A DNA stretch of 64,000 nt, from contig JACYXH010000207.1 in assembly GCA_026745465.1 (NCBI GenBank), positions 862,001 through 926,000 on the forward strand, given 5' to 3'. Below the pieces are notes generated by a model. It saw nothing but the letters and a program-made list of their open reading frames with translations. It did no database searches and was not told where the DNA came from. Made by a program: the position numbers and the translations under genes. Position 1 is the stretch's first letter; each line of letters starts with the position of its first letter. The DNA is from Lota lota. Its lineage: Eukaryota; Chordata; Actinopteri; Gadiformes; Lotidae. This document shows positions 48,539 through 62,775 of the stretch, one piece after another.

Positions 48539-50059
48539 AGTGGACACAAAAAGAGCCGGAATTCACCGGAGACCTCCGGCTGGACGCCACCCTGCTCTGA
48601 GCTCCCATCAGCCCCGGAAACCTGCAGCGAGGGACGACAGCCACAAATACCATGTGTTTGACAGGCATGATGGATTCCCCAAACCAATCAGGGACGTGAT
48701 ACCCTGATTCCACTCAAATTATAAATCTTAAATCTTACCTACAGCACCTGTCACTCAAACAATTGTGACATTGCAATTGGTGCAATAATCTGATGAAAGT
48801 GAAATCATTCCCATGCACCGTATCATTATTGTTAAACATGTAGCACCCTAGTATTAAGTGTACATGCAACATAGTATTAGGTGTGACATAACCTACTCCT
48901 TTCAAAGCATCAATGCACTACCTAAAGTAGTTTTTTGTACACAACATATGTGGAATATAAATTAACCATAACATGACAATTTCCAAAGCAATCTTTTTCT
49001 TTTCTGCACCATTCATATCTCACTTTCCATTCCATTTACCTAAATTTGCTCAACTTTTACAGTTTCTTTGAATTGTCATTCACATACACCATGATGTCAT
49101 TGCATCTTGCATATCTAATCACTGCTAATAGTGCAAGATAATTTTGTTGATTGTCGATTTACTAGTTTCTAATCAGATTTCAGTGTCCCACACTGGAAGC
49201 ATTATGTTTCACCGTTAATGCGTTACTGGATACTCCAGCTCTTGTTTTCACATGACCAGATGCACGTTAAGGCCTTTAAGACACTATCTCAGAATACCCA
49301 TTTGCATGTAAGCATGTTGGGTAGAGGGCAAGTCATGTGCGTCGAATCTCAGGAGATGAACATTTTTCTTATGTATTTCGGAATAGGGAAACTGCATAAT
49401 TACTTTATACCTTGAATAATAAAAAAAATTGTTCAAACACATGCACACGCGTACACACACACACACAGAGCCAAATTTATGTACATGAGCATATGCACAA
49501 GACTATGCATAGAAAGCGCAGTATTCAATATTAATGCACCAACTGCGTACCCTTCATCATACAATTCCCTGCACTGAAAACTACCAAAGTCCCTCTTCTT
49601 TACGGCATCGCTGTTTAGAAAGTGCACACACAAACACACACGCACACACACACACCTCACCACGACCACACATGGATCCTACTATAGGTATAACATGGAC
49701 AAGGGTGTATCGGTGTCTCCTTGGCTCCTAAAAAGGCAGGCATCCACTTGACTATAGGCCATCTGCGACGCTCAGCTCAGTAAATGCGTCATATATGAGG
49801 AACTTGAGTCAAATTGAATCATCAATTGAATTTACATCTCTTTTTTCCAATCGTTTTTGGGGGAGGGGGGTGGAGTGGGGGGTCTGAAGAGTGGATTACT
49901 CTGTCTTTCACTCTGACTATATTTGCTTTAAACGTAGATTTGAAAACATATTTGGCATAATGAGGTGTAAAGGGAGCTATCAACAAGATTCATTCCGGCC
50001 AGTTATACAGGCCCCTGCATCGCCATTTTAATCTCTTGTGCCCGAAAGTGCAGTGGAAG

Positions 50060-50280
50060 TTGCGGCATGAGAGGTGAGGAAGAGAATGTCAACTTCAACG
50101 ATGGCGCCTTCTGCTTTGCGTTTCCACTGTTGGGTGTGGAAGACAGAGGCGCTCTCCGTGGTGCTGAACTGCGGGCGGCCCTTCACGCGGGGAGTTGCCC
50201 GTGGTGTTGAAATCAGCCTCGCTCGCTCTCGGCTCTCTCAGCTGCACGCACGGTCGGTGAACGCCCTGCACTCACAGTGA
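50060..50280 (-). promoter_or_regulatory. CpG-rich patch upstream of mir-129
   Basis: A GC- and CpG-rich block in AT-rich surroundings, about 1.5-1.8 kb upstream of the mir-129 hairpin on the minus strand. It could be the promoter or first exon of the primary transcript. No TATA or coding frame is convincing. Confidence 0.3.
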
Positions 50281-50523
50281 CACCATTGTATATATCGAAA
50301 TGGTAATGGTAGATGTCACCGTCTTTCTTAAAAAAACTAAAACAGGGGAGATAATGCATTAATCTCCGTCCGCTTTTTCTTAATTTCCCTTCTGCCAATC
50401 ACTCTGTTAAATTGCACTTGCTCAGAACGACGTGCAGCCTGATGAATTGATTGTGCATGAATTGGCACTTGTTGCCATAACACAGGCTGCCGAATGGGCA
50501 ATGCCTCGACGCGTGCGTGTATG

Positions 50524-50528
<5 letters not shown>

Positions 50529-50609
<81 letters not shown>
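50529..50609. repeat. (TG)n microsatellite
   Basis: About 40 TG units. Confidence 0.97.
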
Positions 50610-50610
<1 letters not shown>

Positions 50611-51427
50611 CAGCGCGTTCATGTTCACGTGCATGTGCGCCCGTAAAAGTCTAATCTCCCTTGTTCTACGCGCACGACTGCCCCTCTGCCCGTCATACAC
50701 ACATACGCGCGCGCGTATACACACATATGTACGCGCACCAGCTCTTAGCAAACGACAGGCTAGAGCAGCTTCAGTGATATGGATCAAAATGAAACTTGAC
50801 CAAATAATTTATCTTCAACTATCTTAACATAAACACGAAGAATCAATGCTGTTAAAATAAACATAGCACATCAATCTCACATGTTCTTGTTGTGTTCTTT
50901 AATGTAATGATTGTTCAAATAGTCTATCAAAAAATACATTCGTTATGATATAAAAAATGTCAGTCCACTCCCAATAACAGGTAGGCCTATACAATTGGAA
51001 GTCTATTCCCGCGGAATAGCAGCAATCGAGAAGAAATACGCCTATTGACGCGGACGGTTAATGATAAGCATTGAAATCAACTCGAGGCGAAGTCTCGCTG
51101 AAGATTGGATTGATTTATTTAAGTTTCATATATCCCATAATAGCACAAGATATCCCCTTCGGAGAAGAAGAAAAAAAATCTGTCCACGCACGTTTTACCA
51201 GCATCATATCGGAAAGAATGTCTCATCAACGGATCTCTATGTAAGCCATGGAATCAAAATGACCGGGAAAGACGTGCAACATGTTTTTTTTTCTCTCAAT
51301 TAAACAATCAGAAAAAAAAACAGAATGGGCTCACCCAGTCACCGATCCAAGGCGGTGCATCATTTTTCTCTTCCCTTTCCATAATCCTTGGGTATTTCAA
51401 CGGTATACCCATTGATATGCAGAAGCA

Positions 51428-51443
51428 CCCCCCCCCCCCCCCC
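51428..51443. repeat. C16 homopolymer
   Basis: 16 consecutive C on plus. Confidence 0.9.
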
Positions 51444-51632
51444 ACCCCTCATCCTCCTCCTCCTCGCGATCGCTACTTGCTTATTTTGCTTACCTTGCAT
51501 TCCGCGTCCTATTGTTTATATTTCTGTACGTGCACACCATCTAATCCATTTTGTCCTTTCCGCGTTTCTGGAAAATACTGCAAAACCTAATGGAAGCCAC
51601 TCAATTCCTCCAGTCTAACTGGTGACCTGCAT

Positions 51633-51648
51633 TGACGTCATTGCGTCA
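51633..51648. promoter_or_regulatory. CRE plus ATF/C-EBP-like site
   Basis: TGACGTCA (full CRE palindrome) is directly followed by TTGCGTCA, a composite ATF/C-EBP-like site. It lies 3.1 kb upstream of mir-129 on the minus strand. CREB/ATF binding is inferred from the motif. Confidence 0.4.
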
Positions 51649-51756
51649 TTAGGTTTCCCCTGGAAACACAGGAGAGCCTAAAATAGCATCACATTAATTC
51701 AACTCGGGCTGGGGTTGGCGCGAGCGACTATTTGTATCAATCCATAATCTTCTGAT

Positions 51757-51781
51757 CCCCCCCCCCCCCCCCCCCCCCCCC
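51757..51781. repeat. C25 homopolymer
   Basis: 25 consecutive C on plus. Confidence 0.95.
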
Positions 51782-52012
51782 AATCGTCCCCTTTTCGTTT
51801 TCTACATACAATGCTCCGCGCGAGCGGCACGGCACGTTGTTTTTTTTGTGTGTGTATTTTTACACCGTACGCAAACACAAACCCAATATGTGACACACGT
51901 ATCCGAAGACTTTGGCGTCCTGGCTATAAAAAAAATTTGAGTAAAGAGAACACAACCGAGTGGGTGGGGTGGCGTTTGCGTTCAATTTATCCGTGAAATA
52001 TACAGGCATATA

Positions 52013-52015
<3 letters not shown>

Positions 52016-52074
<59 letters not shown>
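52016..52074. repeat. (TA)n microsatellite
   Basis: About 28 TA units followed by four AC units. Confidence 0.95.
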
Positions 52075-52082
<8 letters not shown>

Positions 52083-52539
52083 TTCTGAAAAAGAGAAACA
52101 GCGCCACGGGGATAAAAATAGAAGACATCCTTTGTGCTGTTTGGGTCTGGGCGCCACAAGAGGTGGAGTTCCGTTGTTCTATTGAGTTGAGTCTAATTGT
52201 AAATCAGCCAAACCCACTATATAGTGAAACTACAACATATACATGTAAAGCTTTCAATTACAGTAACTGCTGTTAATAGCATAAGCTGTTCCACACGATA
52301 AACTCTGGACCGATTTGTTATCGAATCGTGATTATATTGACCTTTAGGCACAGCCGCCTTTTGTCCAACATTGAAACACATTTTCAAATCTAAGACGATA
52401 CGTGAAGTTTCACTGTACAAACTTCGAGTTTTCAATAGTCAAATAGGTCTAAAGCCTTACAACACACACATTCCAAGACTTTCCATTCATGCAGTCATTC
52501 ATCCAGGCTCTTCATCCATTCACATATCCAAAGAAGCCA

Positions 52540-52730
52540 GCGCCAACTTGCGCCGCGTGCATTCTGTACGACAGAGCTCACGTGCATGCAGCGCAGTCAC
52601 GCGCAAACTCCTCTGCCTCGTGACTTTTAACTCGAGGCAGGGCGCATTCACAAGAGTGGTGAAGCGCACTTCCTGCCAATAACCTCTCCGTTGGTGCTCG
52701 GCCGTCCAATCAGGAGAGCGCAGCAAGGAA
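52540..52730. promoter_or_regulatory. CpG-rich patch with CCAAT boxes
   Basis: Dense CpG (GCGCC, GCCGCG, CACGCGC) with CCAATAACC and CCAATCAGG at the right end. It looks like a CpG-type promoter but no linked exon is seen on either strand. Confidence 0.3.
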
Positions 52731-52979
52731 AGTGAATGTGACTATCACATTGAAAAATAATTACATCTGTGCGTTCAATCTGTGGATTCATGTGTTGTGA
52801 TTAACGATCTTTAGAATGAGAGAACAACAGGTGACACCCGTATGCTAGTAACGCCCAACATACCATCCCCTACACGCACGTACGCACACAGACACAGACA
52901 GACACACAGACACACACGTCACAAATACACACATGCACACACAAAACACATGTGCGAAACACAAACAGGTGCACACACA

Positions 52980-53161
<182 letters not shown>

Positions 53162-53509
53162 ACACCAGATACGGAGATCCACCACGTTGCAGATACACTG
53201 GAGACACTGCAGTTTTATAAGTATAAATGTATTATGCAAGTGTAATTGTGTTCAGGCTAACAGGCTAACAGCTAAATCAATATTGTATTGATAGTATGGT
53301 AGGGTTAGGGTTGACTAGCATAGTAGCTTATTATAGTTCTATAGATCTTCAGTAAACCTGTGCATTTTAAACCCAATTAGACTCGATGGTTCCATCTGAC
53401 GACAGCATGCATTTCTGATTTCATTCATTCCATACCTGGGAAATTATGTTTTTGAGATAAATAAGTAAGAAAAGTGCTTAGTACATGCAATGAGGTGGAG
53501 AAAAACAAA

Positions 53510-53557
<48 letters not shown>

Positions 53558-53569
53558 CAGCAGTAGTAG
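53510..53569. repeat. (AGT)n microsatellite
   Basis: About 17 AGT units with two AGC variants at the end. Confidence 0.95.
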
Positions 53570-55579
53570 AAGTATGCATCCACATGATCTGATGAGATGC
53601 ATGCATCAATCAAAATCAACGTTGATACACCATGGATGAGGATGAGGATGAGGATATTTTTAAGATATATGGTGTCATGTGACAAAAGAAAGAGGGACTG
53701 TTCGGCCACCATCATTTATAATGGCATGAAAAAGGTGTTAAATCATTATTAAGGTTATAGAAAGATTGACTTCGGATATAACTTAATTAATTTCATTCAA
53801 CCTTAATATGACATGTCTCGAATTTTGTCTACATTTGTAATAATGTAGACAGGTGTTTGACTTTTCAATGTCTGTGTATGTTGTCAATATTAAGATATAC
53901 ATTTATAATTATTTGTCGTTTTCATCGAATGGGGCATTATTGAATATGAGACACATTTCCAATACCTTGTGCTAAAATGTATACACATATTGTCTAGTTA
54001 AACAAAGTAAACATGTTATATTATGTTGAGTACAACTTTTCTTGGCGGAAAAACAAATCCAATCAAAAACTTTGATTTAGACATTACATTTACATTTGAT
54101 TGTGATAACCTCTTTATGAGAGCATATTCCATACATTATTATGGTCATATGCAATGGTCAAATGAGTTAAAAAGAAAGATAGAAACTTTTTGTAGTCATC
54201 AATAATGAAATCATTTTGGTAAGAATAAAATGAAGAAAACAGAAGAGCTGTCTTGGACAACCCTATCCAAAACATTATGCACCCTTTCCTTTCCATTTTT
54301 CAAATACTAATCAGTATTGTACTACACAGTAACACATTTTAGTTTCTCAATTAGTTGTTCATTTGAATGAAATATGTTGTTCTAGCACTTTCTGCTCCTC
54401 AACATTTAATGAGGATTGTGTAGAGTCGTCTCACATAACCTGATGTCCCAAAACAACGGCTTCACTGCACTGTTGACGCCATCTGCTGGCCAATGTGCAC
54501 AACTACATGCAATGCTTTCAGATCTCAAAGATAACATATAATGGCTATATAATGGCATATAATGGCTTTTTTCATGATATTTATATAAAAAAATATATAG
54601 GCCTACCCTTATGTTGCCTCTTCGAGGGATTGGTAAGGTTTCAGTTTATTTTACAGATAGCCAAACCAGGTTGCACTGATTCACACTGAATAATTATCTT
54701 TTAAATGCACAGAGTTGTGTTACACATTTGTAATAAACAGATGGATAGGCCTACCCGTGTATGGTGATGAACCGCGGGCTTGTAAGTGTGTATTTACTGA
54801 TGACTGTGCTCCAGGAGCTGCAGTCGTCATGACGACAGCTACTTGTAACAATCGCTTAGAGAGCAACGCACAAAGACAGGCATTTAGGCCCTCTAACTTC
54901 TATTTTATCGCAAATCTTATTAAATGAAGAACCACTGCTGTTATTCTAAATCCTATTCCAAGGGACAGCATGTCTGAATGATCGAGTTTAACCCACAGCC
55001 ATGGGCAATTTTACTTTTTTGTGTAATTTAATTGCTTGGCAAGATCAAAGCAACGCTTTCAGAGGGAAAGTTGGTGCAATAGGAAGAAACCCATTTTGTA
55101 TATAACAGTCCTTGTGTCATGTCATGTTACCTTTAAGATGATGTATACCTAACTGCCACCAGGGGGCACGAGTGATCATCACGAGAGAGGGTTGCTTTCT
55201 TCTTCCTAATCTCATCTAGTCCACCCGCTATCTGTGTTGTCATCGTTCATAACTGTCCGGGAGTGTAGTCTATGTTTAAAGGAAATATATCACACACACA
55301 TACGGACACACACACACGCACGCACACACTCCAAGCATTCGGCTCGTGTAACGCCGGTCTCCTCATGATGACTTTGCGAGGTTGTGACCTTGTCGTCACT
55401 GTTCCAAGCCTCGGCCGTCACCCAATGTGAGCTCCCGCTCGCTCACTGCCCATGGTATACCCCAGGGCATTCTCACCCCCATGGCCCTTGTGCACATAGA
55501 AGTTTTCTTTCAGGGCTTGTTTTCAGAAAACCTTTGGCCACAAATATTTCTGCCAGAAAGGGCTTGCTGCCTGACCATA

Positions 55580-55660
55580 AAGTAGTTATGTTGCCTAAAC
55601 CTACCTAAGTAGTTGTGTTGCCTAAACCTAACCAAGTAGTTGTGTTGCCTAAACCTAACC
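55580..55660 (+). repeat. Three tandem 27-bp units within a fish repeat
   Basis: Three units of AAGTAGTTGTGTTGCCTAAAC plus CTAACC stand head to tail. Flanking CTGCCAGAAAGGGC (55550) and the palindrome GGCTTTCTGGCAGAAAGCC (55808-55826) suggest that the array is the interior of a larger inverted-repeat element (about 55500-55860). Confidence 0.8.
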
Positions 55661-56039
55661 ATCTTGCGACTGAAAACTGACAATAATAAAAATAGTACGA
55701 AGTGAGAGTCAAACCACAGTATCCTGGGTGATAGTGCTGTGTGTGACCCATACATCCATCACAACCTCCTCCCTCGCTGTTTGAACTACGTCACCTGACT
55801 TCCTAAAGGCTTTCTGGCAGAAAGCCTTCTCTTAGAAATGGTTAAACCAAAAGGCTTCGCTCAGTCAATTGGTGGAGTTCGTGTTATTTCTTTCATTTTC
55901 TTGCGGTTTAATCTTGGAAATGAATTCATAAAACATTTGACCTTTCAACAGGCAGCTCTGGGTCTTGGTACAAAATCAATAATGATAAGGAGGAGAGTAA
56001 AGGAAGGACATGCATCAACTGCACAAATGATGCTGATAT

Positions 56040-56043
<4 letters not shown>

Positions 56044-56137
<94 letters not shown>

Positions 56138-56300
56138 CAGAGAGAGAGAGTGAGAGAGTGAGAGAGATAGATAGATAGATAAAGTGAGCAAGATAGAGAG
56201 ACAGAGAAAGAGAGAGTGAGCTAGAGAGCGACAGAGAAAGAGTGATAGTGACCCCGAGAGTGAGAGAGAGAGAACCAAGGTGACAGAGCGAGAGCGAGAG

Positions 56301-56336
<36 letters not shown>
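56044..56336. repeat. (GA)n tracts enclosing the right half of the GA-linked repeat
   Basis: Pure GA at 56044-56132 and 56300-56336. Between them lies a copy of the segment ATAAAGTGAGCAAGATAGAG through ACCAAGGTGAC (56179-56283), nearly identical to 29777-29880. Confidence 0.92.
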
Positions 56337-56338
<2 letters not shown>

Positions 56339-57425
56339 TAATAAAATATACATCCAGAATTTATTCAACTTCCCAGCTCTCAGAAAACTGTCACATCCGT
56401 GTGGCGAGAAGGACAGATGCAGCACATGCTGCTAGATACATTGGTTCCATTCCTACCAAGAGATTAAATTGACTACCATCTCATTTGGTATTCATAATGT
56501 ATTCATTACATTGCATGTTTCATGCTGGAGGCATTCACAACATATGTTCTTCATCAAATTCCTTCTGCCACATTATTTGGCAACTACTTAACCATTTCCA
56601 CAACTATTTCCTAGAGATCCAAATTGTAAAATGTTCATCCTGTCTTGGAATTGACGGCTGCTACTTTTCTAATTCAAATATTATATACTTTTTCAAATAT
56701 TCAAATATATATATATTTTTAAATGGAAGTCAATGGGCAAACTGCTTAGCAGTCTGGCCATTTCTGTGAGACTTCAACTACATCAGACTTCACAACTTGG
56801 TCAGTCTTAATACTTTTACTTAATCTTTATACTTATCGAAACACATTTTTCAAAATATTTTATACTTTCAACACTTTTAGTTTTATACCCGCCTCGTATA
56901 TTTTCACTTCATCTCATTGTCTTCCATTGAGCCCTGCTAAGACCGTGTTTGGTCACCCCGCTGTAACCCAAGCTGGCTTCAACAAAAGCTAAACATTTGG
57001 GACATCGTGGAGCCTAACAACGTCAATATTTCACCTAGAAAATCAACGGCAAGCTTAAACTGTTACGGTGAATCTTGTTTCACTGGTGTTAAAATAATTC
57101 AGCGATTGGAATTCTGCTTTTGAACATCGGGCGTTTATGTGTAATGACCCCCCATTTATATTAAAAGGGGAGCCAAGGAAGACTTTCCCCTTTCTTGACA
57201 CAACAGTCTCGGCTTTTACCCCATTTTTAAACTTGTGAATCAACTTACATACTTGAAGGAATGGACACATGTTGGACATCCAAGTGTTTGTCTACTTGGT
57301 GAGACGGGGAATGAGAGAGCAAAAGTATTTTGAAGAAAGAGAGCAAAATAAACGACGGAGAGGGAGAAGGAAATACAAAGAAAGATGGAGAGAGAGAGAG
57401 CAGCGGAGAGAGAGAGAGAGAGTAG

Positions 57426-57636
<211 letters not shown>

Positions 57637-57896
57637 GCAGCGGAACCTGAGCAGCTTGGAAGAGGAGGCATAGGACGCTTACCATGCAGAACTCAACTCC
57701 TCTCTCCTTCCTCTCCTCCTATCCTCCTCTCATTCTCTCCTCCTCTCCTTCCTCATTCCTTTCTCTCCTACCTTCCTCACTCCTTTTCCTTTCTCTTTTT
57801 CCTACCCATCTACCCTTTTTATCCTTCGTTATTTCTTACTAAATGCCTGGATTAAATGCCTGCGCTAGTCCTCTGCAACACAATAATGAGAGGTGG

Positions 57897-57898
<2 letters not shown>

Positions 57899-57943
<45 letters not shown>
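57899..57943. repeat. (GT)n microsatellite
   Basis: About 22 GT units; a second GT block is at 58027-58065. Confidence 0.95.
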
Positions 57944-57944
<1 letters not shown>

Positions 57945-58479
57945 ATGTGTGCATATGGTCATGGATGAGTGTTTGTTTGTGTGGGTGGGTGTGTGCATGC
58001 ATGTGGTCGTGTGTGAAGGACGTGGTATGTGTGTGTGTGTGTGTGTGTGTGCGTGTGTGTGGGTAGGGTCATGTCTAGACAGACGCATGCATGTTTCTCT
58101 GTGTATGAGCATGCATGTGTATTAGTGCGTGTGTCCACGTGAAGGCCTGTTTTGTGCTCTTGTTAATCATTGTAGGAGTGTGTCTGTGCAGGGTGCCTAC
58201 AGTTGTGATTCTGGAACCATATAAATATGTGTATTAAACGGAAGGCATTGAGTACGGCAGCCATGTCCTTGCATACCAGCAGAAGAGTCCCAACTAGAAC
58301 AGTCGATTACTTTCAGTGTTCTTCTTTTCATTCCGAGAAATATAAAGCATTGTGTAGGTGTACTGAAAACCACCAAGACATAATGTACCCATTGTACTCC
58401 GTCATGCTGTCAAGGACTATAGGCATTCACGTACAGTACAGTATGTTCCAGTGTATGTACTACATACATCTATGTATAA

Positions 58480-58735
58480 GATAATCCTTTATTAATACCA
58501 CATCGGGGAAATTTGCAGTGTAACAGCAGCAAAAGGGGATAGAATAACATGGAGAATCAGTGAACAAAAACAAGATATAAGAATAAAAAGTAAGATACAA
58601 TAAATAAGAAAACAGACTCAACGGTTGAGTTCACATTATTGCACAAAGATAATATTTACATTATTGCCCATAGGTATTATTGATATTGCCCAGTTTATTA
58701 TTATTAATAATAATATTATTATTATTTAAAAAAAC
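58480..58735. repeat. LINE/SINE 3'-tail-like sequence
   Basis: AATCCTTTATTAATACCACA, then GGGGAAATTTGCAGTGTAAC and AGCAGCAAAAGG, then repeated ATTGCACAAAGATAATATT words. This layout recurs in many fish genomes as a retroposon end. The family is uncertain. Confidence 0.5.
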
Positions 58736-59236
58736 ATTCTGAACAATATAAGGTATTGTACCAAATAGAGCATCCTATAATCCAAATGACCTATGATTGA
58801 CATCTAGTGATTTAAAGTAATTTGACCATTTTCCTTAGCTAATGTCTACATAGCCAATTGATTTGATAAGCTTTGGACGTTTTATATACAGTGGCTTATT
58901 TCACGCTTCTGGCTCTCCAAATCATAGCCCTGGGAAAGTCACCTTAAACCTTAAATTTGAAATGTAATTTGCACATCCAATTAGCATTTATACTTACACT
59001 GCAATAAAGTTAGCTAATGCCTTAGTTAAGTCAATCATCAAAAAAAGGGCTCACAATTCATTTGTGTATTTTAAGAATATAGTTGGTGTATGTACTTATA
59101 TTTATATTTATAATTAAGCATAATTATATTTGGAATATTTTATTTCAACCTGTGACTAGGGGGCATATTTTTAATTTAATTTATCATCTCTATCACAGAC
59201 AAACACACACACACATAAACCCACACACAGACTGTG

Positions 59237-59463
<227 letters not shown>

Positions 59464-59743
59464 GTTTCCAGCAGTGCAGGGTGAGAACTTTGTTTATACG
59501 TCAATCCTTTTCATTTCAATAGTCTCTCTTTCTCTTTCACTTTACAGTCACGGCTTTCAGGTTCTCTGTAGCCCCCTTTCAAATCCGCCTGAGATGACTT
59601 CATCACAGGAGGTCGAAGTTCAAACTAGACAAAATTCTCACTTGATCAATGCACCCCCATCTCCCTCTCCCTCTCTCCCTTCATCCATGAAAACCACTGT
59701 TCTGTGTTCAATCAACCAACAATCGACTTCATGTTGAACCAAA

Positions 59744-59745
<2 letters not shown>

Positions 59746-59786
<41 letters not shown>

Positions 59787-59787
59787 G
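59746..59787. repeat. (ACAG)n microsatellite
   Basis: About ten perfect ACAG units. Confidence 0.95.
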
Positions 59788-60469
59788 GAAAACAGACGGA
59801 CAGCTTGTCATTCATTCATCCTTCATTCAAATATAACATTCATGAGCTGGGTGACACGGATTTGTGAGTCAAAGCCAAGTAAGCATATTAGCCGTTTATT
59901 GCTTCTGCTTTGCAGTGTCATGTGAAGTCCTTATCATAACAGATATCCAGTAGTTCCTTTGTTTTATATTTGATGTGAGGTCTTATCGTAATAGACATTC
60001 AGTAGCTCCTGTGTTCTTCTGTGTATGAAGGCTAATATGAAGTCTTATCCTAACAGACATACAATAGTTCCTGTGTCTTTCCTTTGCACTGTGACGTGAC
60101 ATCTCATCATCACAATGGACAGTCGACGTCGCGTCTGTGTTTTTCGGTTATTTGTGACGCAAAGTGCTAATCACGATGGGCATTTAGAGCTCCTGTGTTG
60201 TTCGGTTGTTTGTGACGCAAAGTGCTTATCATTGTGGACACTCACTTGCTCCTGTGGGAGCTGGGAATGAACTTTCCTGCTCTTGGCTCTGCAAGTTACA
60301 AACCCTGCAGGGTTAAGATGCAACACGATGTGGCGCTCTGTGTGGTGGTTAACGATGCGCTTGCGTAGGTGGGTGTGTTTGCCCAATGTGTGTGGGTCCA
60401 CATGTACACGTGTACTACGTTACGCATACATGCTGTGTAGGCGTGGGACTTTTCATGCTTCATTGTAAA

Positions 60470-60471
<2 letters not shown>

Positions 60472-60505
<34 letters not shown>
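60472..60505. repeat. (GT)n microsatellite
   Basis: About 17 GT units. Confidence 0.95.
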
Positions 60506-60512
<7 letters not shown>

Positions 60513-60793
60513 GGTTCGTCAGGTATGTTTATATATGACAATGTTCTTTGGGTGTGTGTGTGTGTGTTAGGTGGGAGAGAGTAATGTGTTTGGGCACGTG
60601 TGCCCGGCCTGTCTGTCATATTTAACGTCAGGGCGACGGTGTGAGCTCAGGGAGCAGAGGAGCATGGCTGTATCGTGCACCGACTCCTCTCTCCACACAC
60701 ACAGTCACTCGCCCACCCACAGGGTGCTCTGAAAGTGCACATCTCACCCAAATGTCATTTTAGCTACAGTGAGCCACTGTGAAAACAAGCATG

Positions 60794-60994
<201 letters not shown>

Positions 60995-61071
60995 GGGCCC
61001 TCAGAGTTGCAAGTATCCATCTATGAAGGCGTCATTTGAACATTCTTTTTATAATTATTAATTAGTCAATC

Positions 61072-61098
<27 letters not shown>
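61072..61098. repeat. (CA)n microsatellite
   Basis: About 13 CA units. Confidence 0.95.
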
Positions 61099-61103
<5 letters not shown>

Positions 61104-61971
61104 ATGACAGAGGCCACCACAGGGGCAAAACTAAACCGCCCCACTGATCCCCGCAGATCAGTCACCGCGGCAACAGAACATAAGTCCGGTGAAGAGGCAG
61201 GCTTTAGTGCATGAGTGGTGCTCCCTAATCCCCTTGTATGTAAATGACGTGGCGTGTCCCACACTGCCTTCAGTTCAACATCGTTGAAGAGCGCCATATA
61301 CCAAGTTATGAAATGATCACTATTAGAATTTTAAAAGCTTCTAAAAAACCGCCCAGGGCAAAAATGCAAAGTTGAGGAGAAGGATGGAGGGAGAGATGGT
61401 GCAAAAAAAAGAGAAAAGAATATGCAATGGGCCTCGGGAATAATTTGATGGTAGTTATTACGGCAGCAATGCTGTGGATGACATCTATTTCTCTGGCTGC
61501 TGACGGCACATCACCCTGACTTAGCCAAAATGGGTTTCACTAACAGCAGAGAGTTAGTGATACCCCCCTCCCTTCCATGTAAGCATCCAGGGGAGCCAGA
61601 CTTTGATTAAGCAGCAAAGTGAGGTGGCAAAAGTGTGGCAGGGGTTTTATTTGAGTTGAGAGAGAAATCCCACCTACAATCCCCACAACTCATCCACCTC
61701 CCGAGTATTTTCCATAATTCCCGAATTACCCTTCCCGGCTTTCCAGTGGCATCACACTCACAGTAAACCGGATCCAGCTTTGAAAAATCCTCCTATATTC
61801 CTGTATATTCTGAATGCTATATGTTGGTTTAGCGTAACCCTGTTAGCTTCAAGCAGAACCCCGAAGCGATCAGTTCCTCAAGGAGAGAAGTTAAATGCAT
61901 GCGATGGAGGCTCCTACACTGTGAGACTGTGAATGGTACGATGGTAGATGATGGCTGTGAATGTTACGACT

Positions 61972-62307
61972 GTGAATGCTACGACGGTGCATTACGACTG
62001 TGACTGTCACGGTGTGAATGCTACGACGGTGCATTACGACTGTGACTGTCAGGGTAAGAATGCTACAACGGTGCATTACGACTGTGACTGTCAGGGTGTG
62101 AATGGTATGACGGTGCGTTACAACTGTAACTGTCACGGTGTGAATGCTACGACGGTGCGTTACAACTGTAACTGTCAGGGTGTGAATGGTACGACGGTGC
62201 GTTACGACTGTGACTGTCAGGGTGTGAATGGTACGACGGTGCGTTACGACTGTGACTGTCAGGGTGTGAATGGTACGACGGTGCGTTACGACTGTGACTG
62301 TGAATAG
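61972..62307 (+). repeat. 42-bp minisatellite, eight units
   Basis: Eight consecutive 42-bp units (61972 + 8 x 42 = 62308), with unit consensus GTGAATGGTACGACGGTGCG followed by TTACGACTGTGACTGTCAGG and GT. Because 42 is divisible by three, the array is open in a frame starting at 61948 and would encode 14-residue repeats (VNGTTVRYDCDCQG). Degenerate half units flank it. I regard it as a minisatellite rather than a gene, since no other gene structure is present. Confidence 0.9.
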
Positions 62308-62747
62308 TACGGCTGCGTGTTACGATCGTGTGAATGGTAAGACAGTGCGTTATGCGCAGTGCCTGCTTGTGCATTTACTCAAATACCACAGCATTGAAAG
62401 TACTTAATGTTCTCGAGTGTTATTTGTATTATTGATTTGTGAGACGTGTAACGTCAATAATACACCAAGCAACATCAACGATATGATTGACTTTAAACCT
62501 TTCACAATGGCACAGTTGGACTACAATTGCACATCAATGGCTGTTTGACACAAGTTCATTATTATAAGTATAAATGCTTATTTGGTTTCGACTTTGTATG
62601 GAATCCTCGATCATCCAGCAAGCTCACCATAGCGCTTCTCTCCAAGCTCTCACAAAAGTGTCCCTGACAAGCCCCTCAAACGACGCCTTCATAGATGGTA
62701 ATGTCTAAAAATGTAAATATGACGCAACTCTGAGGGCCCCTTGATGT

Positions 62748-62775
62748 GAGAGAGAGAAAGAGAGAGAGAGAGAGA
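62748..62775. repeat. Short (GA)n next to inverted-duplicated segment
   Basis: An interrupted GA tract that adjoins the segment 62683-62743, the inverted partner of 60992-61035. Confidence 0.9.

Noticed and set aside
48312-48707. Plus-strand 131-codon frame with an acceptor-like TTTCAG and donor-like GGGGTAAGG
   Set aside because: The apparent donor is the reverse complement of miR-129-3p. The block is the mir-129 hairpin, and no protein family fits.
61972-62307. CRISPR-like array
   Set aside because: Units are contiguous 42-bp copies without unique spacers and the DNA is vertebrate nuclear; it is a minisatellite.
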